Origin: a virus
Reading direction: 5' to 3' (one strand)
Length of the DNA: 64,000 bases
Virus record (IMG/VR): IMGVR_UViG_3300039191_000223
Location: 38,700-102,699 of that record
Positions 17,267 to 24,840 of this stretch are shown here, one piece after another. The number at the start of each line of letters is the position of its first letter. Positions within the stretch are counted from its first letter, which is position 1. The notes below the pieces were generated by a model, which had not been told where the DNA came from, made no database searches, and was given only the letters and a program-made list of their open reading frames with translations. The translations under genes and the position numbers were made by a program.

Positions 17267-17673
17267 CTATGCGCTTATCAACAAATTTTGGGGACGAAGG
17301 TTGATGTGCTGTACCTCACAGCTAGTAATCAACGTCTTGTCATCCCAATCGGGGGTAACAAAAAAGACTGGGGTGAGCAAAAGCTCATCTGCCATATTCT
17401 CGGCCATTTTACCTGCGGGGTATCAAGAAAACGAATCGATGCACAGAGATAACCTTCAGAATCAATGTAAAGATTATCAACCCAATGGCTGACCTTAGAC
17501 GGATTAACATCGTATTTATCTACGTCAGATTCATCTTCAAGCATGCCAATGAAATTTTCACGAACCAGATATGTTTCGATAGCACCCTCCAACATGATCT
17601 TGGGAAAGATCAAACCCTTATTCGGAGTAGGCTCATCAACTTTCATGCGACTGCGGTAGATTCGATTAGTCAT
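17267..17673 (-). CDS. gp21/prohead-protease-like small protein with -1 frame shift
   Basis: Residues 1-85 (VSHWVDNLYIDSEGYL, RFLDTP) resemble the prohead-protease fold (SHV, LDTPAGK). The initial frame ends at 17329 with an unrelated tail. A -1 shift at the CCCCG near 17416 gives AGKMAENMADEL then TPVFFVTPDWDDK, which continues the family pattern to TAG 17267. The catalytic residues are not evident, so it may be a non-peptidase paralogue of the 47620 protease. Confidence 0.5.
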
Positions 17674-17697
17674 GGTATGTCTCCTGAATATGCACGC

Positions 17698-17726
17698 ACT
17701 TTAGACTTTCTTGGAGTCTTTGTCAA
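17698..17726 (-). promoter_or_regulatory. sigma70-type promoter TTGACA-17-TAAAGT
   Basis: -35 at 17721-17726, -10 at 17698-17703. Drives the 17673 gene; lies inside the end of the Nudix gene. Confidence 0.65.
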
Positions 17727-18316
17727 GCATAATCTGCGCGAGATACATCCTTGTGTAGAAGACCAGTCATCCATCGCGTGAACATAACATAAAGGAGTGG
17801 GTCCTGCCCGTCCACAAGCCACGGACAATCTTCCGCGTTAGTATCACTCATTGGCGCAGGGACAGTTACCCATTCATTATGGGCTTTACCTTCAAGCACG
17901 GAGCCATCAGTTTCAATTTCAATCTGATCCCACATATCTTCTTCTGTAAGATCGACTACGAACAAGTGATATAGCGTGTCACTACTCTTCGTGCCACGAC
18001 ACGTACCAAGACTCATAATACAACTTTCATCGTTTAGGACGATACCGGCTTCTTCGCGAAGCTCTTCAAGTACGGTATCAATTGGGGTGGGGTGTCTATC
18101 TTTCTCCCAACCACCAGTGATCGAACTGACGTTCAGCCCATCACCCCAACAGGGGGTGAATTCATGTCGCACTAGCATCCCACGGCTAAAACTTACAGGA
18201 AGGATAGCTACAATGTTGCCATCACACCGAGACTCGTGAACGAATTCATAACTGTACCCATCACCATCACGTTGCTTTAGTTGCACGAACTTTCCGGCAT
18301 GTAGGGTTGTATCCAT
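17723..18316 (-). CDS. Nudix hydrolase-like protein, 197 aa
   Basis: GGWEKDRHPTPIDTVLEELR followed by EEAGIVL is a Nudix box (G-x5-E-x7-REUxEExGU with small spacing variation), the Mg2+ and pyrophosphate site. Could hydrolyse nucleotides, caps or ADP-ribose. Its start overlaps the upstream 146-aa gene. Confidence 0.72.
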   Translation of the reverse strand: MDTTLHAGKFVQLKQRDGDGYSYEFVHESRCDGNIVAILPVSFSRGMLVRHEFTPCWGDGLNVSSITGGWEKDRHPTPIDTVLEELREEAGIVLNDESCIMSLGTCRGTKSSDTLYHLFVVDLTEEDMWDQIEIETDGSVLEGKAHNEWVTVPAPMSDTNAEDCPWLVDGQDPLLYVMFTRWMTGLLHKDVSRADYA

Positions 18317-18717
18317 TTAAAATCTCCAAATATTAAATTGTAGTCGAGTAAAGCTTCTTCATTCGTTGTAAACAAAAGACCAACATTGTAACCCAGTATA
18401 GCTTTTTCGAAATTAAGATAGCCTAAGTTCAAGGGGCGCATTGTATCATTACTGGATAATATAGTCAATCGTAGCGAGCAATCATATAAGTAATCTAATA
18501 GTACGCTATAATTTTTTACGCTTCGGAAAAAATCATCAGTTTTAAATTCAATGAGAATATTATACTTAAGGTCATAGTAATTGTGGCTTAATGTAATTTG
18601 AAAGTTAGATTCAATTAGCCAAGAGTGTTTCGTAGTAACAACATACATTTCATACCAGTGAGCATGCAATTGAATCAATTGCTCCAATTGATTCAATTGC
18701 GGTGTTATGATGCTCAT
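18277..18717 (-). CDS. hypothetical protein, 146 aa
   Basis: Begins MSIITPQLNQLEQLIQL; this N-terminus is encoded by a near-perfect 35-bp palindrome (18666-18700). Overlaps GroES stop (ATGA) and the Nudix start by 40 bases, so the three form one operon. Function unknown. Confidence 0.55.
   Translation of the reverse strand: MSIITPQLNQLEQLIQLHAHWYEMYVVTTKHSWLIESNFQITLSHNYYDLKYNILIEFKTDDFFRSVKNYSVLLDYLYDCSLRLTILSSNDTMRPLNLGYLNFEKAILGYNVGLLFTTNEEALLDYNLIFGDFKWIQPYMPESSCN
18666..18700. repeat. 16-bp inverted repeat with 3-bp spacer
   Basis: GCAATTGAATCAATTG and its complement around CTC, inside coding sequence. Would form a hairpin in mRNA 20-50 bases after the start codon. Confidence 0.85.
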
Positions 18718-19007
18718 ACTGGAAGTTTACCGAGAACCCCACTCGACAATACGCACACAAATTCTTCATGGTCAATTTCAAAAGTTTTTTCATGTGCGAG
18801 AGTATACACGATACGGTCCCCAACCTCAATACCAGTCTCACGAAACTCACCGTCATCAGTATATGTGCCCGGTCCTACCGCTAACACCTTACCGATACGT
18901 GGCTTATCTTTGTCGATCTTCGCCAAATGAATACCACCGGGGGAAGTTTTTTCGTCTTCTTCTTTCTCAATTACGAGGATGTTACGCAGGGGTCTAATTG
19001 TTGGCAT
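18714..19007 (-). CDS. GroES-like co-chaperonin, 97 aa
   Basis: IRPLRNILVIEKEEDEKTSPGG contains the GroES N-terminal strand, followed by a mobile-loop region (SPGGIHLA) and GKVLAVGPG and VGDRIVY. Full length for GroES. Known T4-like phages use gp31 in this role to fold the major capsid protein with host GroEL. Confidence 0.88.
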   Translation of the reverse strand: MPTIRPLRNILVIEKEEDEKTSPGGIHLAKIDKDKPRIGKVLAVGPGTYTDDGEFRETGIEVGDRIVYTLAHEKTFEIDHEEFVCVLSSGVLGKLPV

Positions 19008-19040
19008 ATCTGTCTCCTAATACCTAATTAAAAATAAAGT

Positions 19041-19133
19041 TGGCGGAAGGTGAGGGATTCGAACCCTCATACCACTTACGTAGCTTTCTGTTTAGCAAAC
19101 AGCCCCGGACAGGCCAATCCCGGCACACCTTCC
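19041..19133 (-). tRNA. tRNA-Ser (GCT)
   Basis: Class II, acceptor GGAAGGT/ACCTTCC, loop TTGCTAA, long variable arm, encoded CCA. Confidence 0.9.
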
Positions 19134-19231
19134 ATTTTTGTTCTATAAAGAGGGCATGAAACCCATGTATGATCTAATTATAGTACCACACGTGAACCAT
19201 TCATGCAACTCATTTATACATCCTTGTTTGT

Positions 19232-19311
19232 TGGCACCCCCGACAGGAGTCGAACCTGCATGAATCCAGTTACTCTTTCTACGGCTTAGAAGGCCAAGGA
19301 GATACGGGGGC
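19232..19311 (-). tRNA. tRNA-like, probable Arg (TCT), D-arm not formed
   Basis: Acceptor GCCCCCG/CGGGGGT with encoded CCA and a good T-arm. The best anticodon hairpin is TTGGC CTTCTAA GCCGT, placed only about seven bases after the acceptor, with no D-stem, and followed by a 20-base variable region. Identity is provisional. Confidence 0.5.
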
Positions 19312-19312
19312 A

Positions 19313-19489
19313 TTAAATCCAGAAGTCAGGTGCCATACGTTCGGCGTAACCTTCCCACTGTTCAAGTCGGTAGGCTTCGGCCTCTTCTGGTGTGCTGAAG
19401 TATGGGCCGATGATACCGGGAAACCCATCCGGCTCGTCTTCTATCAATTTAAGAAGATTGGCCCTAACAACTTTCGGATCATATACCAT
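19313..19489 (-). CDS. hypothetical protein, 58 aa
   Basis: MVYDPKVVRANLLKL ... YFSTPEEAEAYRLEQWE; well-formed soluble protein between a tRNA and a membrane-protein gene. Not recognised. Confidence 0.6.
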   Translation of the reverse strand: MVYDPKVVRANLLKLIEDEPDGFPGIIGPYFSTPEEAEAYRLEQWEGYAERMAPDFWI

Positions 19490-19491
19490 AT

Positions 19492-19677
19492 TTAGCCCTT
19501 CTGCACAGTGGGGTTTTCCTGCGTAATATCGTTGTTTCCTCGAAGCTCTTCATCGCGAGCATCGACTTCATCGATATATGACCGGTCACCGTCACTTGCT
19601 ATTATTTGCATTTTAACAGCAATCATAGCGATCAGGACAACCAGTAAAATCCCTGTAATAATTTCAGTAATGTCCAT
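19492..19677 (-). CDS. small membrane protein, 61 aa
   Basis: Single hydrophobic helix at residues 6-26 and an acidic tail. Follows tRNA-Gly. Confidence 0.55.
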   Translation of the reverse strand: MDITEIITGILLVVLIAMIAVKMQIIASDGDRSYIDEVDARDEELRGNNDITQENPTVQKG

Positions 19678-19693
19678 GTCGATATTATCCTAT

Positions 19694-19770
19694 TGGTAGG
19701 GATGGTGGGATTCGAACCCACGATTTTGACTTAGGAGGTCAACGTTTGTTCCTGACTAAACTACACCCCT
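19694..19770 (-). tRNA. tRNA-Gly (TCC)
   Basis: Anticodon arm TTGAC CTCCTAA GTCAA, acceptor AGGGGTG/CATCCCT, encoded CCA. Confidence 0.93.
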
Positions 19771-19780
19771 GTTATTGTTA

Positions 19781-20122
19781 TTACTCTTCGTCATCTTTTA
19801 TACCCGGTCCAGCTATACGAGTCACTCTACCTGTTGGGAACAGATGAATGTCATCTGAACGCCCATTCTGAACATCATCTAGTGTCAGAGTCCCATGTTT
19901 CCAAGGATTGGCAAGAGCCAAATACCAAGGGTGGCTGCAAATATTCTTGGTATCACTACCAGCAGTATAAATTCCGTCGAGTAATAGCTTACGCGCCCCG
20001 AATCCGTTTTCAAGAAAAACAACAGTAGCCGTAACATTATCCCACGAACTGGTACTGCGCCCTATATGGGTCAGCACTGCACTGTAAACGGGTTTATATT
20101 TCCACCAGAATATCATCGGCAT
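19781..20122 (-). CDS. hypothetical protein, 113 aa
   Basis: Soluble beta-rich protein; its start overlaps the end of the next upstream gene. Not recognised. Confidence 0.5.
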   Translation of the reverse strand: MPMIFWWKYKPVYSAVLTHIGRSTSSWDNVTATVVFLENGFGARKLLLDGIYTAGSDTKNICSHPWYLALANPWKHGTLTLDDVQNGRSDDIHLFPTGRVTRIAGPGIKDDEE

Positions 20123-20402
20123 CTCCTATTTGTTCTTCGAACGATATCACGTTACGACGCTCTTGTAAAGTCAAAGATTCCTGACTCTTGAGTCTTCGAG
20201 GATTGCCACAACATACCGGATTCGAACACAAACATGGTGTATGGAGCATGTGGTGTGCCGTCAAATAGCACCGACGTTCAAACGCATCCCATTCATCTTG
20301 GTGCGTAACTGTATACGGTCTATAGGATTTCGCTTGCAGATAACGCTTTGCAAGCATACGCTCACGGTGATGCCTACGAATGGCCCGCTTCTTGTTCTTC
20401 AT
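20094..20402 (-). CDS. basic Cys-rich hypothetical protein, 102 aa
   Basis: Starts MKNKKRAIRRHHRERML (GGGAG upstream at good spacing) and contains CLCSNPVCCGNPRR, a probable metal-binding knuckle. Similar small RHHRER proteins recur in large phages, function unknown. Confidence 0.6.
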   Translation of the reverse strand: MKNKKRAIRRHHRERMLAKRYLQAKSYRPYTVTHQDEWDAFERRCYLTAHHMLHTPCLCSNPVCCGNPRRLKSQESLTLQERRNVISFEEQIGDADDILVEI

Positions 20403-20504
20403 TTTCACTCTCCCAGTCAACGACCCTAACGGTTGGGAAATCATACGCTAGAGTCATTTAAGGTGAAGAATGTCAAATGTGCGAACCATCTTTTGCTCCT
20501 ATGT

Positions 20505-20593
20505 TGGCAGAGAGTAGAAGAATCGAACTCCGACCGCGTTAAGCAGCCCGCCAGCTTTCGAAACTGGTTGTCCTCCAGTGGACCGTACTCTCT
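20505..20593 (-). tRNA. tRNA-Ser (CGA)
   Basis: Class II, anticodon arm CCAGT TTCGAAA GCTGG, acceptor AGAGAGT/ACTCTCT, encoded CCA. Confidence 0.92.
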
Positions 20594-20595
20594 AT

Positions 20596-20690
20596 TGGCG
20601 GAAGAGGTGGGATTCGAACCCACACGCCGGTTACGACAAACGCTTTTCAAGAGCGTCTCCGCTACCCTGAATCTTTCGGATAACTCTTCC
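20596..20690 (-). tRNA. tRNA-Ser (TGA)
   Basis: Class II, anticodon arm ACGCT CTTGAAA AGCGT, acceptor GGAAGAG/CTCTTCC, encoded CCA. With GGA, GCT and CGA this completes the serine set. Confidence 0.94.
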
Positions 20691-20787
20691 GTGCATTTTT
20701 ACTACAATATGTATCAGTCTGAGTATGACAATTAGGACACACTATCCTTAAGCCAGACTCTGCCACCCCACCATATACTATTATTTA
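20662..20787 (-). pseudogene. HNH-endonuclease-like C-terminal remnant
   Basis: An open frame without a convincing start encodes LRIVCPNCHTQTDTYC, the zinc-binding end of HNH nucleases (LCPNCHSQT type), and runs into tRNA-Ser(TGA). Looks like the relic of a homing gene beside tRNAs. Confidence 0.5.
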
Positions 20788-21310
20788 TCCACGGTACAAT
20801 GTTTTAAATCCATACTTCTCGGCGTAGTCCAAGACTTTATCTGGAATAGCCATATCGCTATAAAACATATTCATACAATTTTGCTTCACGACAAAACCGT
20901 TACTACCATCCTTTTTGACCTTTGGTGAGCTTTCGAGCTTTCGTCAAAAAGTCATCGTTCTTAATCATACCGCATATCCAACATGTTTCCAAGTCTTTCA
21001 TGACTCTAGTGAAAACATAAATATCACAATCCTGTTTGAGGTTACAGGATGCCACGCTTCCCTCATAATCCAGAGAAGGCACAACGGTAGTTTCTTTGGT
21101 TTTTACTTCCATTCTACAATCGAATGCGAGAACATCGTAATCATATGTGTTATGTAGGTAGCCACTGAAAAGATAGGCAACCGCAATTTCACCCAAAAAC
21201 CCTACCTTATTTCCTTTACCTTTTCTGATAGAATTGTTTAGCTTTCCAAGTTCTTTCGCCTTGATAGTGGCTAGTGCCCGCATGTCATCGTTGAGTGGTA
21301 TTTCAATCAT
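20785..21310 (-). CDS. hypothetical nuclease-like protein with displaced C-terminus
   Basis: The initial frame (135 aa, to TAG-TAA at 20903) has FLGEIAVAYLF, then MEVKTKE and an acidic/Lys pattern reminiscent of PD-(D/E)XK proteins. In the +1 frame after AAAAAGG (about 20914) a convincing tail continues (NGFVVKQNCMNMFYSDMAIPDK) to 20785. Frame change, error or truncation are all possible. Confidence 0.45.
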
Positions 21311-21428
21311 GCAATTTATTCTTTTTCAAAAGTGGTGCCACATTAAGATTCCACCACGCCATAGTATACGGGACTATTGTCTGGATTACAGATAGAACCG
21401 CGACAATTTCAAGTGGACAAATATGCAT
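21303..21428 (-). CDS. small membrane protein, 41 aa
   Basis: MHICPLEIVAVLSVIQTIV...; one hydrophobic helix, stop overlaps the next start (ATGATTGA). CPLEIV-type small proteins are common in large phages. Confidence 0.55.
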   Translation of the reverse strand: MHICPLEIVAVLSVIQTIVPYTMAWWNLNVAPLLKKNKLHD

Positions 21429-21431
21429 TTA

Positions 21432-21731
21432 TTATTCCTCAAATAATTCAGTAATACCTTCACGCCGTTTCTTCTCTCTAAGAAGATCAACTAGCACATC
21501 ACCATGGCATGCCTCCGGTTTACAGTGACATCCTAACACCTTTCCATCAAGCTCGTCAAGAGACTCTAGAAGTTTAGGCTGCTTTTTAATCCATGATCGA
21601 TATTTATCGATAACTTGACTTCGCGTTCCGTGCATACTTATCATGAACGGATTACCCCATTTACTAGACCTACCAATATACACATCATATTCGGCTGTTT
21701 TGGAATTTACAACTTTTGTTTCTCTTACCAT
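21432..21731 (-). CDS. DUF4326-family protein, 99 aa
   Basis: DVYIGRSSKWGNPF and LGCHCKPEACHGDVL are the two signature blocks of DUF4326. The start chosen is ATG 21731 after AAGGAT; the upstream in-frame codons overlap a divergent gene. Biochemical role unknown; conserved Cys/His suggest metal or nucleotide binding. Confidence 0.72.
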   Translation of the reverse strand: MVRETKVVNSKTAEYDVYIGRSSKWGNPFMISMHGTRSQVIDKYRSWIKKQPKLLESLDELDGKVLGCHCKPEACHGDVLVDLLREKKRREGITELFEE

Positions 21732-21741
21732 AAATATCCTT

Positions 21742-22215
21742 ATGAAAATCTCAACTATATTAGAACGTTCCAGAGTACAGAATGCCACCGAATCTGAGGA
21801 ATTGCAATACCTTCAGAAAGCGGCTGACCTGTTATCAAATGAACTAGACTTAAATGATCGAGAGGTTACTATTACGTTCGATCCACCATACGACCTAGAC
21901 GCTTCTCAATATGGTGCCACAATAGGTCTAGGGCGCTCTCCTAAGAAGATATTCATCTTTGTTGATAAGGACATATCAACCGGAGAAAAACTCCGTGCGC
22001 TGGCGCATGAGATGGTTCACGCCCAACAACTTGCATCGGGCAAACTTGCCATTCTTAATTTTGAAAAAGGTCAGATATCTGGTGAATGGGATGGAGAGCC
22101 TTTCGAATTTCTGCGATACAGTAAATCTAATCCATGGGAAGTTGAAGCTTATACCAAGGAAAAAAGTTTACAAAAATTTGTAATCAATAAGCTTGGTAAT
22201 TTTCACCAAAAATGA
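21742..22215 (+). CDS. zinc metallopeptidase-like protein with capsid-targeting-like N-terminus, 157 aa
   Basis: Contains LAHEMVHAQQ (HExxH zinc motif, about residue 93). The N-terminus MKISTILERS closely resembles MKITSILESV of the 2860-3717 protein and the T4 capsid-targeting peptide. CATAAATA at 21729-21736 could be its late promoter. Divergent from the DUF4326 gene with only 10 bp between starts. I infer a packaged internal head protein. Confidence 0.6.
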   Translation: MKISTILERSRVQNATESEELQYLQKAADLLSNELDLNDREVTITFDPPYDLDASQYGATIGLGRSPKKIFIFVDKDISTGEKLRALAHEMVHAQQLASGKLAILNFEKGQISGEWDGEPFEFLRYSKSNPWEVEAYTKEKSLQKFVINKLGNFHQK

Positions 22216-22235
22216 TGTCGAATAATAATTGTGTT

Positions 22236-22311
22236 TGGTAGTCCGAGAGGGGTTCGAACCCCCGACCTAGTGCTTGTAAGGCACCCGCTCTCCCAACTGA
22301 GCTATCGGACT
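22236..22311 (-). tRNA. tRNA-Val (TAC)
   Basis: Acceptor AGTCCGA/TCGGACT, loop CTTACAA, encoded CCA; transcribed from the promoter at 22336-22364. Confidence 0.94.
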
Positions 22312-22335
22312 ATATTCTGGTGTCTCTTTGACGAT

Positions 22336-22364
22336 AAAGTATGTCATCAGCGACTGTTTGTCAA
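22336..22364 (-). promoter_or_regulatory. sigma70-type promoter TTGACA-17-TACTTT
   Basis: -35 at 22359-22364 and -10 at 22336-22341, ending about 25 bp before tRNA-Val. Confidence 0.7.
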
Positions 22365-23042
22365 CCCCTGATACCAAGAAGCAGATAGGGCCTCTGGAAA
22401 ATTAATAAGGTCTCGTTTAGCGCACCCCCTAATAGTAGATTCTCTAACCCAACACACTGCCTGTGGTGGTTCTGCCACGTATAGGGGGGGGAGTCCCGAT
22501 TTGCAATCCATCATGAGATACCGATCTACTTCCATCTTAACCCCATCGTTTATGGCATCATCGACAAGCCATTTAGCGGTCACTGGGCTAAGACCATATG
22601 CGTGCGTGCCAATAGCTCTTGGAATTTCAATCAAGTGGTCTACTTTATTTACAATCGGAGTATACGAATCGCGGTCAGGCACGCGATGCCCGAATGTCAC
22701 AACAGCCATATCAGGAATGTTAACGGTGTTGAGTTTACCTACTATCAATGCATCATGCTCCAAAATAACTCATGGTGCATCCAGTTCAACAATTCGTTTC
22801 CAACATTTAATCGAAGAGGCGTGGCACCCCGCATAACCCACATTACTATAGCTTGGATTAATTTTTGTCACCCCAACGCTCGCGAATGTTTGTATGGGTG
22901 TTTCAAAATACTGCTTATCTACCGCATCGATATATTCATATGACAGGCCATGCTCTTCACATGAGCTAGCACACTGCGCAGCATAGTCAACTGACAGTTT
23001 ATTCTTTGTCATTCTTATGATTAATGCTTTCTGAATTCTCAC
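22347..23042 (-). CDS. family-25-like glycosyltransferase interrupted by in-frame UGA
   Basis: A single frame from 23042 to 22347 broken only by TGA 22770-22772. Upstream: SSCEEHGLSYEYIDAVD and GYAGCHASSIKCWKRIV; downstream: VILEHDALI, the D/E-rich catalytic-like element of GT25 (LPS) enzymes (vILEDDa), then later blocks. The UGA sits between DAP and VILEHD, where Trp, Phe or Tyr is usual. Needs readthrough to make a complete enzyme; otherwise a pseudogene. The likely start is an internal ATG (MTKNKLSVDY). Confidence 0.6.
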
Positions 23043-23049
23043 CGTATAA

Positions 23050-23436
23050 TTAAGCTCCTACGCTAGTAGTTTTTGCAATACGAGTGTCCTGAAGTCCAGT
23101 TTCTCGAATCCAATCAGCAAGTGAATTGATATCCAGATGTGGATCAAACACTCGTGCCCCTTTGAATCTAAAGCTTTCTTGAAGCTCGTGAATTACAGCA
23201 GCTTCGGCAGCCTTGTATGCAGTTCGAACAACCTCGGTATCGCACATGGTGTACTGGAGCGTCCACTTACGGCAAGCCTGAGTTTCCAGTTTACAGGTTA
23301 CGGCATCGAGTGCTTCGAAGAAAATTTGCAAATATGGAGCACCGTTGTACTCACCCACGACGAATTCGAAATCGCCACAAGATACTTCACCAACCAATTC
23401 TTCGATACTTCCAAGAGTTTGAAGCTGAACATCCAT
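23050..23436 (-). CDS. hypothetical protein, 128 aa
   Basis: Start at ATG 23436 (MDVQLQTLGSIEELV) after GGAGGATAT. Soluble acidic protein, not recognised. Confidence 0.6.
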   Translation of the reverse strand: MDVQLQTLGSIEELVGEVSCGDFEFVVGEYNGAPYLQIFFEALDAVTCKLETQACRKWTLQYTMCDTEVVRTAYKAAEAAVIHELQESFRFKGARVFDPHLDINSLADWIRETGLQDTRIAKTTSVGA

Positions 23437-23460
23437 AACATATCCTCCATTTGAGGCCAT

Positions 23461-23487
23461 ACTATAACAAAAAAATAGAACCGTCAA
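23461..23487 (-). promoter_or_regulatory. sigma70-type promoter TTGACG-15-TATAGT
   Basis: Good hexamers with short (15-bp) spacing containing T7; upstream of the 23436 gene. Confidence 0.5.
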
Positions 23488-24125
23488 GCCTGTTTTGGAA
23501 GAAATACGGTATCGTTCTTTAACTCGATGACCGGATCATAACCTAGAGTTGCCATGTGTGCAACAGCGGCATCCTTATCAAAGCATGTTTCTAGTATGAT
23601 TAGGGGGTTAAACTTGTTAATAGTATTCTCAGCACCTTGTAACGCGGGTACCTCATACCCTTCAACGTCTAAATGTATCACATCACACGACGGTAAATCC
23701 AGACTGTCGAGAGTTATGATTTTATGCTTACCAACCTTCCCATCAACTATGTTATGCTTGCCAGTGTTGTCCCTACACGTATCATCTAAGAAGGCAGTAG
23801 TACTTTCTTCAGCACCAAGTCCGGTGTTAAATTTATGGTAAGCTGTCGCGTCATTATCGACACAGTTCTTATCAAGTAAATTAAAGCTACGCTTATTTGG
23901 CTCAAACGTATAGACGTTGGAAAAGTAATTGCCGTAGAATCTTGGATACATTCCACAATGCCCACCAGCCTGAACAATGGTATCAAACTTGGTCATATGC
24001 TCAAAGAAATATTCTTTGTGGTTTTTCCAGTCCTTTAGAACGTAATAAAACGACCAGTCATCACCAGTATACCACGCAAGCTTATCTACCCCTTCGATAC
24101 CGACTTCCCTATAACAAAATGCCAT
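23484..24125 (-). CDS. FkbM-family methyltransferase, 213 aa
   Basis: VQAGGHCGMYPR, VYTFEPNKRSF and VIHLDVEGYEVPALQGA are FkbM motifs I, II and the catalytic-region block. Start at ATG 24125 (MAFCYREVG) with AAGGAT upstream. Pairs head to head with another FkbM gene at 24198. Confidence 0.82.
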   Translation of the reverse strand: MAFCYREVGIEGVDKLAWYTGDDWSFYYVLKDWKNHKEYFFEHMTKFDTIVQAGGHCGMYPRFYGNYFSNVYTFEPNKRSFNLLDKNCVDNDATAYHKFNTGLGAEESTTAFLDDTCRDNTGKHNIVDGKVGKHKIITLDSLDLPSCDVIHLDVEGYEVPALQGAENTINKFNPLIILETCFDKDAAVAHMATLGYDPVIELKNDTVFLPKQA

Positions 24126-24197
24126 GATAATGTATCCTTTAAATATATTTAGTGTGTCGTTAGAGTGATGCATAAATAGTTAATATCGGAGAACAAC

Positions 24198-24827
24198 ATG
24201 CGAATACATCATGTGGAATTAGTAATCACAAACGATAAAGTTATCAATAACTATCATAAGAACGGTGCATTTGAACCCGAAAGTATGAAAGCATGGGAAG
24301 CCGCAGTGAGTAACGGTGGATGTGCCATTGATGTCGGGTCATATAACGGGTTATATTCTATTCGGGCAGCCCAGTTGGGTGCCGCCGCAGTAGCATTCGA
24401 ACCTCTACCCGATAACTATAATCGCATTCAAGAGAACGTTGGTATGAATAATATAGAAATTGAGACGCATGCGTGTGCAGTGGGAGATAAAGCTGCTAGG
24501 GCCTTTTTGTATTTTAGCAACGCTAGGAATACCAGCGGTGGTAGTCTTACAGGAAGTGGTGCCAATAATCGAAGAACCAACAAAGTAATGGTAGAAGTCA
24601 TCACATTGGACCAATTAAATCTAGAAAATGTTGTTGCCATTAAGGCCGACGTGGAAGGCTTCGAACCTAAAGTAATTCAAGGGGCCATCAACTTAATTAA
24701 CACTTACAAACCACTACTCATACTAGAAGCACTAACAGACGAAATGGAATACAGAATCAAAGCTGAACTTCCAGACTTTTATAAAATACGTCGGGCTGAC
24801 AAACGAAACCTGATCTGTGAAGCATAG
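24198..24827 (+). CDS. FkbM-family methyltransferase, 209 aa
   Basis: CAIDVGSYNGLYSIRAAQLG, AVAFEPLPDNYNR and AIKADVEGFEPKVIQGA identify the family. Preceded by CATAAATAG (about 24172-24180), a possible late promoter, and CGGAG. Ends in a 10-bp hairpin shared with the convergent gene. Confidence 0.83.
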   Translation: MRIHHVELVITNDKVINNYHKNGAFEPESMKAWEAAVSNGGCAIDVGSYNGLYSIRAAQLGAAAVAFEPLPDNYNRIQENVGMNNIEIETHACAVGDKAARAFLYFSNARNTSGGSLTGSGANNRRTNKVMVEVITLDQLNLENVVAIKADVEGFEPKVIQGAINLINTYKPLLILEALTDEMEYRIKAELPDFYKIRRADKRNLICEA

Positions 24828-24840
24828 CAGCACAGATCAG
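24810..24840. terminator. hairpin between convergent genes
   Basis: CTGATCTGTG ... CACAGATCAG, 10-bp stem with an 11-base loop, at the meeting point of two convergent genes; no U-run, so terminator function is uncertain. Confidence 0.45.

Noticed and set aside
22347-22763. Independent gene starting at TTG 22763
   Set aside because: It begins in the middle of the conserved VILEHDAL element and has no ribosome site; better read as the second half of the 23042 gene.
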